Shown here in pieces: positions 40,813-50,023 of a DNA stretch of 64,000 bases. The stretch covers positions 1-64,000 of the forward strand of contig JBBQQC010000018.1 in the NCBI GenBank assembly GCA_038216465.1, given 5' to 3'. The stretch's first letter is position 1. Every line of letters starts with the position of its first letter. Under the pieces are notes generated by a model. The model was not told where the DNA came from. It made no database searches and saw nothing but the letters and a program-made list of their open reading frames with translations. This DNA comes from JACCZX01 sp038216465 (lineage in GTDB: Bacteria; Pseudomonadota; Gammaproteobacteria; Burkholderiales; Burkholderiaceae_F). Position numbers and translations under genes: made by a program.

Positions 40813-41873
40813 AGCCGAATGATGCCTCCGGCGTGCTAGGTGCGCCGCTAACGGTGCGGCGCTTCGGGCCGGATGATCGTACGGCGTGGGCCGAATTCGT
40901 ACGCACCTGCAGGGACGCGACGTTTTTTCATCGCATCGAATGGCGCGACATCATCGAGCAGATCTTCGGCCATCGCACGCACTATCTGCTGGCGGAGCGG
41001 GACGGGCGAATCGCGGGAGTATTACCACTGGCGCAGGTCAAGAGCCTGCTGTTCGGGCACTCTTTGAGCTCGCTTCCGTTTGCCGTCTACGGCGGAGCGG
41101 CAGTTTCAGATGAAACTGCGCGCACCGAACTGCATGCAGCGGCAGCGGATCTGGCGCGACGGCTCGCCGTCGACTACCTAGAACTGCGCAACCGGATACC
41201 GTGCGAGCCCGGTTGGCCGCGACAGGATTTGTTCGTGACTTTTCGCAAGTCGATCGAACTGAGCGACGAGGCGAATCTGCAGGCGATTCCACGCAAGCAG
41301 CGCGCGATGGTGCGCAAGGCAACTCAGCGTGGGCTGACGAGCGAGATCGACGCGAGCGTTGATCGCTTCTTCGATCTGTACGCGGACAACGCGCATCGTC
41401 ACGGCACACCACCGTTTCCAAGGCGGTACTTTGAGTCGTTGCAACGCGCGTTCGGCGACGCTTGCGACGTGATGACGGTGGTCAGTGCCGACGGTCACCC
41501 GATCTCGAGCGTGCTGTCCTTTTATTTTCGCGATGAAGTTCTACCGTACTACGCGGGCGACTTCGTCAATGCGCGTGATCTCGCTGCCAACGATTTCAAG
41601 TATTGGGAACTGATGCGGCGTGCGCGCGTGCGCGGCTGCAGGGTGTTTGATTATGGTCGCTCGAAACGCGGCGCCGGCTCATTCGATTTCAAGAAGAACT
41701 GGGGTTTCGAGCCGCAGCCGTTGCACTACGAATACAGATTGCTCAAAGGAGCAGGCATTCCGCAGAACAATCCGGCTAACCCCAAGTACCGCGCAGTCAT
41801 CGGCCTGTGGCGCCGCCTGCCACGCTCGCTCGTCAATGCGATCGGACCATCGATCGTGCGAAATCTTGGGTAA
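40809..41873 (+). CDS. XrtA-associated FemAB-like protein
   Basis: The 354-residue protein has two GNAT-type folds of the FemAB/MprF-like group: RDATFFHRIEWRDIIEQIFG at the N-terminus and VFDYGRSKRGAGSFDFKKN near residue 282. FemAB proteins move an amino acid from aminoacyl-tRNA to an acceptor; in XrtA loci the acceptor is unknown but is thought to be the polysaccharide. Start is GTG at 40809, overlapping the deacetylase stop (GTGA). Confidence 0.9.
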   Translation: MKPNDASGVLGAPLTVRRFGPDDRTAWAEFVRTCRDATFFHRIEWRDIIEQIFGHRTHYLLAERDGRIAGVLPLAQVKSLLFGHSLSSLPFAVYGGAAVSDETARTELHAAAADLARRLAVDYLELRNRIPCEPGWPRQDLFVTFRKSIELSDEANLQAIPRKQRAMVRKATQRGLTSEIDASVDRFFDLYADNAHRHGTPPFPRRYFESLQRAFGDACDVMTVVSADGHPISSVLSFYFRDEVLPYYAGDFVNARDLAANDFKYWELMRRARVRGCRVFDYGRSKRGAGSFDFKKNWGFEPQPLHYEYRLLKGAGIPQNNPANPKYRAVIGLWRRLPRSLVNAIGPSIVRNLG

Positions 41874-41880
41874 CTTCGTG

Positions 41881-43086
41881 ATGGAGTCTCTTCTTTTTCT
41901 GGTTCATCGCATCCCGTTCCCCCCGAACAAAGGGGACAAGATTCGCTCACATCACCTGCTGCGGCACCTTGCCGCTCGCTATCGAGTGCATCTGGGCACG
42001 TTTATCGACAACGCTGATGACACCGCATACGTACCCGCGCTCGACGAAGCGTGCGCCACACGCTGCGTGATTGCGCTCAATAGTCGGTCGGCAACGCTGC
42101 GCAGCTTGCGGGGCTTTATTTCGGACGAGCCGTTGACATTGCCCTATTACCGCAGCACCGAGTTGCGCCGTTGGGTAGAGCGTACGGTGGTCGAAAATGG
42201 TATCAAGAAAGCGTTTGTCTATTCGGCCGCGATGGCGCAGTACTTCAAATCACTGCCGACGCTGCATATGGTGCTCGATTTGGTCGACGTCGATTCGGCG
42301 AAGTGGACACAGTATGCGGAGCGACATACTTGGCCCTCGTCGCTCGTTTACCGGCGCGAAGGCAGAAAGCTACTTGCTTTCGAGCGGGATGCGGTCAAGC
42401 GCGCGGCAGCGACAGCGTTCGTCACACGTGGTGAAGCCGACCTGTTCATTCGCCTGGCGCCGGAGTCAGCAGGCTGCGTGCATGTGATTGAAAACGGTGT
42501 CGACACAGGCTACTTCGCGCCCGGCGATCGACCATCGCCGTATGCGGTCAACGAGGCGCCGATCGTTTTTACCGGCGCGATGGATTACTGGCCCAATATA
42601 GACGCGGTGACATGGTTCGCGCGCGAGCTGCTGCCCCCCGTTCTGCAGCAACGGCCGGACGCACGGTTCTACATCGTCGGCATGAACCCGGCAAAGGCCG
42701 TCACCGCGCTCGCGTCCGACCCGCGCGTCATCGTCACCGGCAAAGTCCCTGACGTGCGGCCCTATCTGCAATATGCCGCGGCGGTGGTCGCACCACTGCG
42801 CATCGCGCGCGGAATTCAGAACAAGATACTCGAAGCGATGGCCATGGCAAGACCCGTGGTCGTATCGGCGGGAGCGGCGCGCGGTGTGTCGGCTGTGCCT
42901 GGTATCGAATGCGAGGCGGCGGCCGATGGTGAAGAGTTTTGCCGCAAACTGCTGGCGGTGATGCGCGCCGAAGTAGGTCGACCAATGGGTGAACGAGCGC
43001 GCGCCCGAATCGTGGCCGACTACTCTTGGGAGCGCAACTTATCGGCGTTCGATAGATTGCTGGCGCCGCACACCCATGCACGCTGA
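41881..43086 (+). CDS. XrtA-associated glycosyltransferase (sugar transferase, family 1 type)
   Basis: The 401-residue GT-B enzyme starts MESLLFLVHRIPFPPNKGDK and has the N-terminal HLLRHLAARY and the C-terminal EAMAMARPVV retaining-transferase segment with PLRIARGIQNKILEAMAM. It adds a sugar to the lipid-linked repeat. It matches the first of the two glycosyltransferase groups tied to XrtA loci. ATG at 41881 is used (GTG 41878 precedes it); its end overlaps the exosortase start by 11 bases. Confidence 0.9.
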   Translation: MESLLFLVHRIPFPPNKGDKIRSHHLLRHLAARYRVHLGTFIDNADDTAYVPALDEACATRCVIALNSRSATLRSLRGFISDEPLTLPYYRSTELRRWVERTVVENGIKKAFVYSAAMAQYFKSLPTLHMVLDLVDVDSAKWTQYAERHTWPSSLVYRREGRKLLAFERDAVKRAAATAFVTRGEADLFIRLAPESAGCVHVIENGVDTGYFAPGDRPSPYAVNEAPIVFTGAMDYWPNIDAVTWFARELLPPVLQQRPDARFYIVGMNPAKAVTALASDPRVIVTGKVPDVRPYLQYAAAVVAPLRIARGIQNKILEAMAMARPVVVSAGAARGVSAVPGIECEAAADGEEFCRKLLAVMRAEVGRPMGERARARIVADYSWERNLSAFDRLLAPHTHAR

Positions 43087-44632
43087 CGCGCAGCCGCGCA
43101 CGAAGCTGATGAACGTCAGGGTGACGAGGGAGCCGTTTCTCACGACACTTCTTTTGACGGCAATCGCGCTGGCAATCCTTGCAATATTCTGGCCCACAAC
43201 CCAGTCGATGCTCGAAACCTGGCGTCGTTCTTCGACGTATGGGCACTGCTACCTGGTGATACCGATCGCGATTGCGATGGCTTGGCGCCAATCGATGGCG
43301 CCGGCCGGCGCGCCGCTCACTGTCGAACCATTCAGGCCATTCTGGCCCGGACTCGCGCTGGTTGCGGCAGTCGGCTTTGCGTGGCTGCTGGGTGAAATCG
43401 CCGGCGTCGCGGTGGTCGCGCAATTCGCCGTCATCGGCATGGTCGTCGCAACTGCGTTAACGGTATGGGGCAAAAGCTGGGCGCGCCGGCTCGCGTTTCC
43501 GCTCGCATTTCTTTTTTTCGCCGTGCCTTTCGGCGAAGGCCTGCTGCCGTTTCTGATGCAGTGGACTGCCGATGCCACGGTAGCGGCACTGCGTGTGACC
43601 GGAGTGCCGGTTTATCAGGAAGGCAACTATTTCGTCGTTCCCACCGGGAGCTGGTCGATCATTGAGGCGTGCGGTGGTGTTCGGTACTTGATTGCGGCGC
43701 TGATGACCGGTTGCGTTTTTGCATGGCTGCAGTATCGCTCGCTATTTAAGCGCATCGTCTTCGTTGCGGCCGCGCTCATAGTCGCGCTGGTCAGCAACTG
43801 GCTGCGCGCCTATGCGATCGTGCTGATGGGCCAGTGGTTGGTCGGCGCGGACCACAACACGTGGGGATGGCTGATCTTCGCAGTTTCGATGTTCGGTTTG
43901 TTTGCGGCTGGTATGCGGTGGAGCGATGGCCCTTCTGGGGCCTGCACATTGCTTGCGCAACCCGCCAATGCGCCGACCGTTTCGATGCATGCGATTCCTG
44001 CGGCGCTCGTCGCCGGCTTGTTGACGGCGGCGGTATGGCCCATCCTGGCTGCGCAAATCGAGTCGCGCGTCGACACGCGCGCCGTGCGGATAGACACGAT
44101 CACTCCGCGCGGCAACTGGCAAGCCGCACCGCTGGACTCCGGGAACTGGGCGCCGGAACTGGTGGCTCCGAAGGCGGTGGCCGCTCAGAGCTTTACGCTC
44201 AATCGGAGCGTCGTCAATGTTTACCTGGGGGTATATCGTGGGCAGAAGCAGGGCGCCGAATTGGTCAATATGATGAATCGGGTCGTCGACAACGACAGCA
44301 AGCGTTGGCGACTGATCCAAAGCGGCGCCGCCGAAGTACGCATAATGGGCGAGCCGACGACAATCAGAACCGCGTTGGTGCGCAGCGCGAATGAACAACT
44401 ACTGATTTGGCACTGGTACTGGCTTGCTGGCCACACCACCAGCAGCGACGTTCGCGTCAAAGTGCAGCTCGCGCTGCAACGGTTGAGCGGCGTGCCCGAT
44501 ACCGCGGCCTGGGTCGCGGTATACACACAGGTCGATGACGATATAGGTGCCGGCGCGCGCAGATTGAATGCATTTGTGGAAGCGATGAGCGGTTCGATCG
44601 ACAGCGCGCTCGCAACGACTGCACAGCGATGA
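43076..44632 (+). CDS. xrtA: exosortase A fused to EpsI domain
   Basis: The 518-residue protein has about eight membrane helices in the first 290 residues and the exosortase catalytic residues: Cys199 in IIEACGGVRYLI, Arg244 in NWLRAYAIVL and His260 in ADHNTWGWLIF. A periplasmic EpsI (DUF3485) domain fills about residues 300-518. Exosortase A cleaves PEP-CTERM proteins at the PEP motif, like a sortase, in the inner membrane. The protein gene at 26894 is a likely substrate. ATG at 43076 was chosen over the open frame to 42989. The end overlaps the next gene by four bases. Confidence 0.95.
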   Translation: MHADAQPRTKLMNVRVTREPFLTTLLLTAIALAILAIFWPTTQSMLETWRRSSTYGHCYLVIPIAIAMAWRQSMAPAGAPLTVEPFRPFWPGLALVAAVGFAWLLGEIAGVAVVAQFAVIGMVVATALTVWGKSWARRLAFPLAFLFFAVPFGEGLLPFLMQWTADATVAALRVTGVPVYQEGNYFVVPTGSWSIIEACGGVRYLIAALMTGCVFAWLQYRSLFKRIVFVAAALIVALVSNWLRAYAIVLMGQWLVGADHNTWGWLIFAVSMFGLFAAGMRWSDGPSGACTLLAQPANAPTVSMHAIPAALVAGLLTAAVWPILAAQIESRVDTRAVRIDTITPRGNWQAAPLDSGNWAPELVAPKAVAAQSFTLNRSVVNVYLGVYRGQKQGAELVNMMNRVVDNDSKRWRLIQSGAAEVRIMGEPTTIRTALVRSANEQLLIWHWYWLAGHTTSSDVRVKVQLALQRLSGVPDTAAWVAVYTQVDDDIGAGARRLNAFVEAMSGSIDSALATTAQR

Positions 44633-45831
44633 ACGGCAGAGACCATCGGCCGCTGATTGCGCACGTTGTTTATCGCTTCGACATCGGCGGCCTTGAAAAC
44701 GGCGTGGTCAACTTGGTAGATCGATTGCCTGAGTCAAGCTGGCGTCACGCGGTGGTGGCGTTGACCGAAGTGTCGGCCACGTTTTCGCAGCGCGTGCGGC
44801 GGCAGGACGTGCAATTCGTATCGCTGCACAAACCGCCGGGCCACTTATGGACGCTTTATCCGCGCCTGGTGCGCACGTTGCGCGAGTTGCGGCCCCTAAT
44901 TGTTCATACGCGCAATCTGGCGGCGCTCGAGGCCGCGGTGCCCGCGTGGGTAGCCGGGGTGCCCGTTCGTATCCACGGTGAACACGGGCGCGACGCACTC
45001 GACCCCGACGGCGCGCGGCGCCGCTATCAATGGGTGCGCCGCGGGTACAGTCCGTTTGTGTCGCGCTACGTCGCTGTGTCCAAGGATCTCGAAAGTTACC
45101 TGCAAAGGCGAGTGGGGATTGCAGCCAATCGTGTGGTGCAGATCTACAACGGCGTCGATTCCGGTCGGTTCCGGCCAGTTGTCGGCGCGGGCACGGCGAT
45201 TCGTGGCTGCCCTTTTCAAAGTCCTGAACACTGGCTGGTCGGCACCGTCGGTCGCATGGATGTTGTCAAAGATCAAGGCACGTTGGCGCAGGCATTTGCG
45301 CTTGCGGTGCGCACGAATCCGGACACCCGCGAGCGAATGCGGCTGATAATGGTCGGCGAAGGCGTGCTGCGGTCGCACGCTGAACGCATTCTCAATGACG
45401 CGGGTGTGGGTGAACTGGCCTGGTTTGCCGGCGAGCGTAACGACATTGCTGAAGTGATGCGCGGGCTGGACTGCTTTGTACTGCCGTCGCGCGGGGAGGG
45501 CATTTCGAACACCATTCTCGAGGCGATGGCGAGTGCGCTGCCGGTGGTCGCCACCGGCGTCGGCGGTAATGCGGAGCTGATCGAAGATGGGCTAACCGGT
45601 TGCGTCGTGCCCGCCGGCGACCCTCCGGCGATGGCGCGGGCGATCTTGCGTTACTTCGACGATCCGTCGTTGACACGCAAGCATGGACGCGCCGGCCGCA
45701 ATCGAGTCGAGGAAAGTTTCAGCCTGGACCGCATGGTGGAGGCCTACCATCGCTTGTATCTTGCCGAGCTGGGCTCGAAACATCGCGTCGCGACGCGCCC
45801 GATTTCCGAATCGCCGTCCGCGGAACGCTGA
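44629..45831 (+). CDS. XrtA-associated glycosyltransferase, second type (GT4)
   Basis: The 400-residue GT-B enzyme has the N-terminal RFDIGGLENGVVNLVDRLP motif and GT4 residues GEHGRD and ILEAMASALPVVATGVGGNAE near residue 295. It matches the second sugar-transferase group found in XrtA loci and adds a sugar to the repeat unit. ATG overlaps the exosortase stop (ATGA). Confidence 0.9.
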   Translation: MNGRDHRPLIAHVVYRFDIGGLENGVVNLVDRLPESSWRHAVVALTEVSATFSQRVRRQDVQFVSLHKPPGHLWTLYPRLVRTLRELRPLIVHTRNLAALEAAVPAWVAGVPVRIHGEHGRDALDPDGARRRYQWVRRGYSPFVSRYVAVSKDLESYLQRRVGIAANRVVQIYNGVDSGRFRPVVGAGTAIRGCPFQSPEHWLVGTVGRMDVVKDQGTLAQAFALAVRTNPDTRERMRLIMVGEGVLRSHAERILNDAGVGELAWFAGERNDIAEVMRGLDCFVLPSRGEGISNTILEAMASALPVVATGVGGNAELIEDGLTGCVVPAGDPPAMARAILRYFDDPSLTRKHGRAGRNRVEESFSLDRMVEAYHRLYLAELGSKHRVATRPISESPSAER

Positions 45832-45838
45832 ACCAGCC

Positions 45839-47767
45839 ATGTGCGGCATCGTTGCCATCATTGACCTGCGAGGACGTCGGCCGATCGATCGTGACACGCT
45901 GGTTCGCATGAACGAGTCGCAACATCATCGAGGCCCGGACGAAGCCGGATTGCATTTGGCGCCCGGCGTGGGGCTCGGGCACCGGCGGCTTTCCATTATC
46001 GATCTTGCGACCGGCCAGCAGCCGCTTTTCAACGCCGACCGTTCGGTGGTCGTGGTCTACAACGGTGAGATCTACAACTATCAGGACTTGATCGGCGAAT
46101 TGACCGCACTCGGGTACGCGTTTCGCACGCGCAGCGACACCGAAGTCATCGTGCACGCGTGGGAAGCCTGGGGCGAAAAATGTGTGCATCGGTTGCGCGG
46201 GATGTTTGCGTTCGTGCTGTGGGACGAAAGGCAGCAGACGGCTTTCATCGCGCGTGATCGGCTCGGTGTGAAGCCGCTTTATTACGCCTCGTTGCCGGAC
46301 GACTATCTGATTGTCGGCTCCGAATTGAAATCGCTGCTCGCGCATGGCGCGCTCACACGCACGATCAATCCACGCGCGGTCGAGGAGTATTTCGCTCTTG
46401 GTTACGTACCGGAGCCACGGACAATTTTCCAAGGCGCGGCCAAGCTGGAGGCAGGGCATACTGTGACGGCGCGCCGCGGCATTCCGTTGCCAGCCCCGCG
46501 CGAGTATTGGGATGTGGCATTCACCGGGTCGAACACGCTGTCAGCCGAGGGAGCGTCGGCTGAATTGATCGAACGCCTACGCGAAAGCGTTCGGCTGCGG
46601 ATGATCTCGGAAGTGCCGTTAGGGGCGTTTCTGTCCGGCGGCGTCGATTCCAGCGCGGTCGTCGCGATGATGGCCGGCACTTCGTCGACGCCCATCAACA
46701 CGTGTTCGATCTCGTTCTCCGATGCGCAATACGACGAATCGAAATACGCGCTTCAGGTCGCGCAACGCTACCGCACGCGACACTTTGTGGAGCGCGTCGA
46801 GAGCGACGACTTCGATTTGGTCGATCAATTGGCGCGCGTATATGACGAGCCTTATGCCGACAGCTCAGCGCTGCCGACGTATCGCGTGTGCGAGCTCGCG
46901 CGCAAGCACGTGACGGTGGCGCTGTCGGGCGACGGCGGCGATGAGAGTTTCGGCGGATATCGGCGCTATCGGCTGCACATGATGGAAGAGCGGATGCGGC
47001 AGCCGCTGCCGCTTGCGTTGCGCCGCCCGGTTTTCGGACTGCTCGGCCGCATGTATCCGAAGGCTGACTGGGCGCCGCGCGTACTGCGCGGAAAGACGAC
47101 TTTGCAGGCGCTTGCACGCGATTCGGTGCAGGCCTACTTTCACAGCATGTCGCTTCTGCGCGATGACATGCGCAGCCGGCTTTACTCCAACTCGTTCAAG
47201 GCCCAGCTGGCGGGGTACAACGCGATTGAAGTGTTTAAACGCCACGCGGCGCGCGCGAAGTGCGACGATCCCCTGTCGCTGATCCAGTACCTCGACCTGA
47301 AGACGTATCTGGTGGACGACATCAATACCAAGGTCGACCGGGCCAGCATGGCGCACTCGCTCGAGGTTCGCGAACCGCTGATGGATCATCAATTGGTCGA
47401 ATGGCTCGCGGGCCTGCCTTCGTCATTCAAGCTGCGTGCGGGTGAAGGCAAGTGGCTGTTCAAGAAAGCTATGCAGCCGTATCTGCCGAACGAGGTGCTG
47501 TACCGGCCGAAGATGGGCTTCGCGGTGCCGCTCGCGACGTGGTTTCGGGGCCCACTGAAGCAGCGCCTGCTCGGCGCTCTGTCCGGCGAGTGCCTGGCCG
47601 ATACGGGACTCTTCGACGTTACTTACCTGCAGCACCTGTTCGATCAGCATCAGTCAGGTAGGCGCGACCATAGTGCGCCGCTATGGTCGCTGTTGATGTT
47701 CGACGCCTTTGTGCGGCAGGCTCTAGCGAGTCGACCCGGCGCAGGTGCGCGCGCGCTTTCGGCGTGA
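45839..47767 (+). CDS. XrtA-type asparagine synthase-like amidotransferase
   Basis: The 642-residue protein starts MCGIVAIIDLRG, with Cys2 as the glutaminase nucleophile, and has the class II glutaminase signature NESQHHRGPDEAG. The synthetase part has the PP-loop FLSGGVDSSAVVAMM (about residue 260) and SGDGGDESFGGYRRY. It uses Gln ammonia to amidate a carboxylate through an AMP intermediate; in XrtA loci it probably amidates a uronic acid of the polymer. The frame is open to 45683, but the family start is at 45839. Confidence 0.93.
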   Translation: MCGIVAIIDLRGRRPIDRDTLVRMNESQHHRGPDEAGLHLAPGVGLGHRRLSIIDLATGQQPLFNADRSVVVVYNGEIYNYQDLIGELTALGYAFRTRSDTEVIVHAWEAWGEKCVHRLRGMFAFVLWDERQQTAFIARDRLGVKPLYYASLPDDYLIVGSELKSLLAHGALTRTINPRAVEEYFALGYVPEPRTIFQGAAKLEAGHTVTARRGIPLPAPREYWDVAFTGSNTLSAEGASAELIERLRESVRLRMISEVPLGAFLSGGVDSSAVVAMMAGTSSTPINTCSISFSDAQYDESKYALQVAQRYRTRHFVERVESDDFDLVDQLARVYDEPYADSSALPTYRVCELARKHVTVALSGDGGDESFGGYRRYRLHMMEERMRQPLPLALRRPVFGLLGRMYPKADWAPRVLRGKTTLQALARDSVQAYFHSMSLLRDDMRSRLYSNSFKAQLAGYNAIEVFKRHAARAKCDDPLSLIQYLDLKTYLVDDINTKVDRASMAHSLEVREPLMDHQLVEWLAGLPSSFKLRAGEGKWLFKKAMQPYLPNEVLYRPKMGFAVPLATWFRGPLKQRLLGALSGECLADTGLFDVTYLQHLFDQHQSGRRDHSAPLWSLLMFDAFVRQALASRPGAGARALSA

Positions 47768-49026
47768 GCGAACCCGAGATGCTCGTGCATGCTCCACGTC
47801 TGCTGGTTTTCTGCTCGCTATTTCCCAGCGACGTGCAGCCGCAATCCGGCCTGTTCATCCGTGAGCGGATGTTCCGAGTTGCACAGCATTTGCCGATCGT
47901 CGTGGTTGCGCCGCAGGCGTGGTTTCCCGGTCAGGCGCTGATTCGATTGTTTCGTCCCCATTTTCGTCCGATGGCTCTGGCACACGAAACGATGGAAGGC
48001 ATCGCCGTGCACCGGCCACGTTTTTTCTGCATTCCCGGTGTGCTGAAGTGGGCCGACGGACTGTTCATGGCGTTGTCATCGTTCGTCACGGTGCGCCGCG
48101 TTGCGCGCGAACACGGCGCCAATATTATCGATGCGCACTTCGGCTACCCGGATGGATACGCAGCGGTTTTGCTCGGCCGCTGGCTGCAGCTACCCGTGAT
48201 GCTGACATTGCGCGGCAAGGAAGAGCGGCAGTCGCGCACCAGCGTAGCTGCCGCGCTGAGGCGAGCGATCACCGGTGCCGATCATCTGATTGCCGTATCC
48301 AGTGCTTTACGCGAACTAGCGATCGCGCAGGGTGCCGACGGTTCGCACGTGCAGGTGGTGGGCAACGGGGTCGACCTAAAAAGGTTCAGTCCCATGCTGC
48401 GCGCGCAGGCGCGACGACAACTGGCGTTGGCGGAGCGTGCGCAGGTTCTGGTCTCAGTCGGCATGCTCGGTGAGCGCAAGGGCTTTCACCGCGTAATCGA
48501 GTGCCTGCCGGACCTGCTGACGGAGCACCCCGAACTGCATCTTCTGGTGGTCGGTGGCCCAGGGTCGGAAGGCGACATGGGTCCGCAACTCAAGAATCTC
48601 GTTCGCAAGCTGGCACTCGACGAGCGCGTCCACTTTCTAGGGGCGCTGGGGCACGAGCAGTTGAGTGCGGTGTTGTCGACGGCCGATGTCTTTGTGCTTG
48701 CGACTTCGTACGAGGGGTGGGCGAACGTGTTTTTAGAGGCTATGGCGTGCGGTCTGCCTGTCGTCACGACGGAGGTAGGCGGTAACGCACAAGTGGTCAA
48801 AGATCGTACGCTCGGTATTCTCGTTCCATTCGGTGACAAGCAGCGTTTGCGGCAGGCGATCGCCGAAGCGCTTGGCACGGAGTGGGACCGCGTTTCGATC
48901 CGCGCGTATGCCGAATCAAACTCGTGGGACAGCCGCATTCCAATACTGGTCGAATCGTATCGGCAGCTGGCATCGAATTACCGGCGCGGCCATCGGATGA
49001 ACGTCGGGAATAACGATGCGCAATAG
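47764..49026 (+). CDS. GT4-type glycosyltransferase
   Basis: The about 420-residue enzyme begins with a glycosyltransferase N-domain (LLVFCSLFPSDVQPQSGLFI) and has IVGNGVDLKRF-type GT4 residues and YEGWANVFLEAMACGLPVVTTEVGGN. It adds a sugar to the growing repeat. GTG at 47764 overlaps the amidotransferase stop; ATG 47779 is the other option. It ends 11 bases inside the next gene. Confidence 0.87.
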   Translation: MSEPEMLVHAPRLLVFCSLFPSDVQPQSGLFIRERMFRVAQHLPIVVVAPQAWFPGQALIRLFRPHFRPMALAHETMEGIAVHRPRFFCIPGVLKWADGLFMALSSFVTVRRVAREHGANIIDAHFGYPDGYAAVLLGRWLQLPVMLTLRGKEERQSRTSVAAALRRAITGADHLIAVSSALRELAIAQGADGSHVQVVGNGVDLKRFSPMLRAQARRQLALAERAQVLVSVGMLGERKGFHRVIECLPDLLTEHPELHLLVVGGPGSEGDMGPQLKNLVRKLALDERVHFLGALGHEQLSAVLSTADVFVLATSYEGWANVFLEAMACGLPVVTTEVGGNAQVVKDRTLGILVPFGDKQRLRQAIAEALGTEWDRVSIRAYAESNSWDSRIPILVESYRQLASNYRRGHRMNVGNNDAQ

Positions 49027-50023
49027 CGTGATGCGCGCGATCTACGCGACCTTGTCGCCGGCGGGCTCGCGTGCGCGGCTGTCGACGCTGATTTTTCACC
49101 GGGTTCTGGCGGCGTCTGATCCGCTCAGCCAGGACCCGAGCGGTGCCCAATTCGAGCATCGGATGCGTTGGGTGGGGCAGCATTTCAACGTGTTGCCGTT
49201 GACCGATGCCGTCGCGCGCTTGCGGAACTGCACGCTTCCCGCTCGCGCGCTTGCCATCACCTTCGATGACGGCTATGCCGACAATCAGCGGATCGCAGCG
49301 CCGATTCTGCACGGGCTCGGGCTGCCTGCCACCTTTTTCATCGCTACCGGTTACCTCGACGGTGGCTGCATGTTTAATGACGCGATCACGGCGGCGGTGC
49401 GCGGTTGCGCGCGCGGCAGTCTCGATCTGACCGAGCTTGCGCTCGGAACCCATTCGCTTGCATCGCTCGCGCAACGGCGGAGCGCGATCGCAGCGCTGTT
49501 GACGCAGTTGAAAAGTCTAGATCCTGCGCAGCGCGCCGCGAAGACCGAGGCAATCTGTCGCGTTACCGAAGTTGTGCCACCGACTGACTTGATGATGAAT
49601 TCTTCCCAAGTTACCGCTTTGGCGCGCGACGGCTTCGAAATCGGTGCCCATACGGTGAATCATCCGATCCTTGCGCGGCTCGGTCGAGCGGCTGCGCGAG
49701 ATGAGATTCATCGCGGCCGGCAACGCCTCGAAGAGATTGCCGATGCTGCGATTCGCATGTTCGCTTATCCGAACGGCCGTCCCGGCGAGGATTACACCTC
49801 GGACACCACTGAGCTTGTGCGCCAACTCGGTTTCGACGCTGCGTTCACCACAGCGCACGGGGTGGCGAATCGAAGTGCCGATCACTATCAATTGCCGCGC
49901 TTCACGCCGTGGGATCTTGGCGACTTGAAATTCGGACTCAGAATGGCGCGCAATCTGATGAATGCCAATCCGACAATCGAAGCGGCAGCATTGCAGCCGG
50001 ACTTGATCCGACACGCGCAATGA
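49016..50023 (+). CDS. polysaccharide deacetylase family protein
   Basis: The 335-residue protein has a NodB-type domain with LAITFDDGYADN (metal-binding Asp-Asp), AHTVNH (His-x3-His) and FAYPNGRPGEDY. It is the second deacetylase of the locus and unlike the first (39943) has the standard TFDDG motif. It probably deacetylates or hydrolyses the exopolymer or an intermediate. The start at 49016 overlaps the glycosyltransferase gene; ATG 49031 is possible. The stop overlaps the next gene (ATGA). Confidence 0.88.
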   Translation: MRNSVMRAIYATLSPAGSRARLSTLIFHRVLAASDPLSQDPSGAQFEHRMRWVGQHFNVLPLTDAVARLRNCTLPARALAITFDDGYADNQRIAAPILHGLGLPATFFIATGYLDGGCMFNDAITAAVRGCARGSLDLTELALGTHSLASLAQRRSAIAALLTQLKSLDPAQRAAKTEAICRVTEVVPPTDLMMNSSQVTALARDGFEIGAHTVNHPILARLGRAAARDEIHRGRQRLEEIADAAIRMFAYPNGRPGEDYTSDTTELVRQLGFDAAFTTAHGVANRSADHYQLPRFTPWDLGDLKFGLRMARNLMNANPTIEAAALQPDLIRHAQ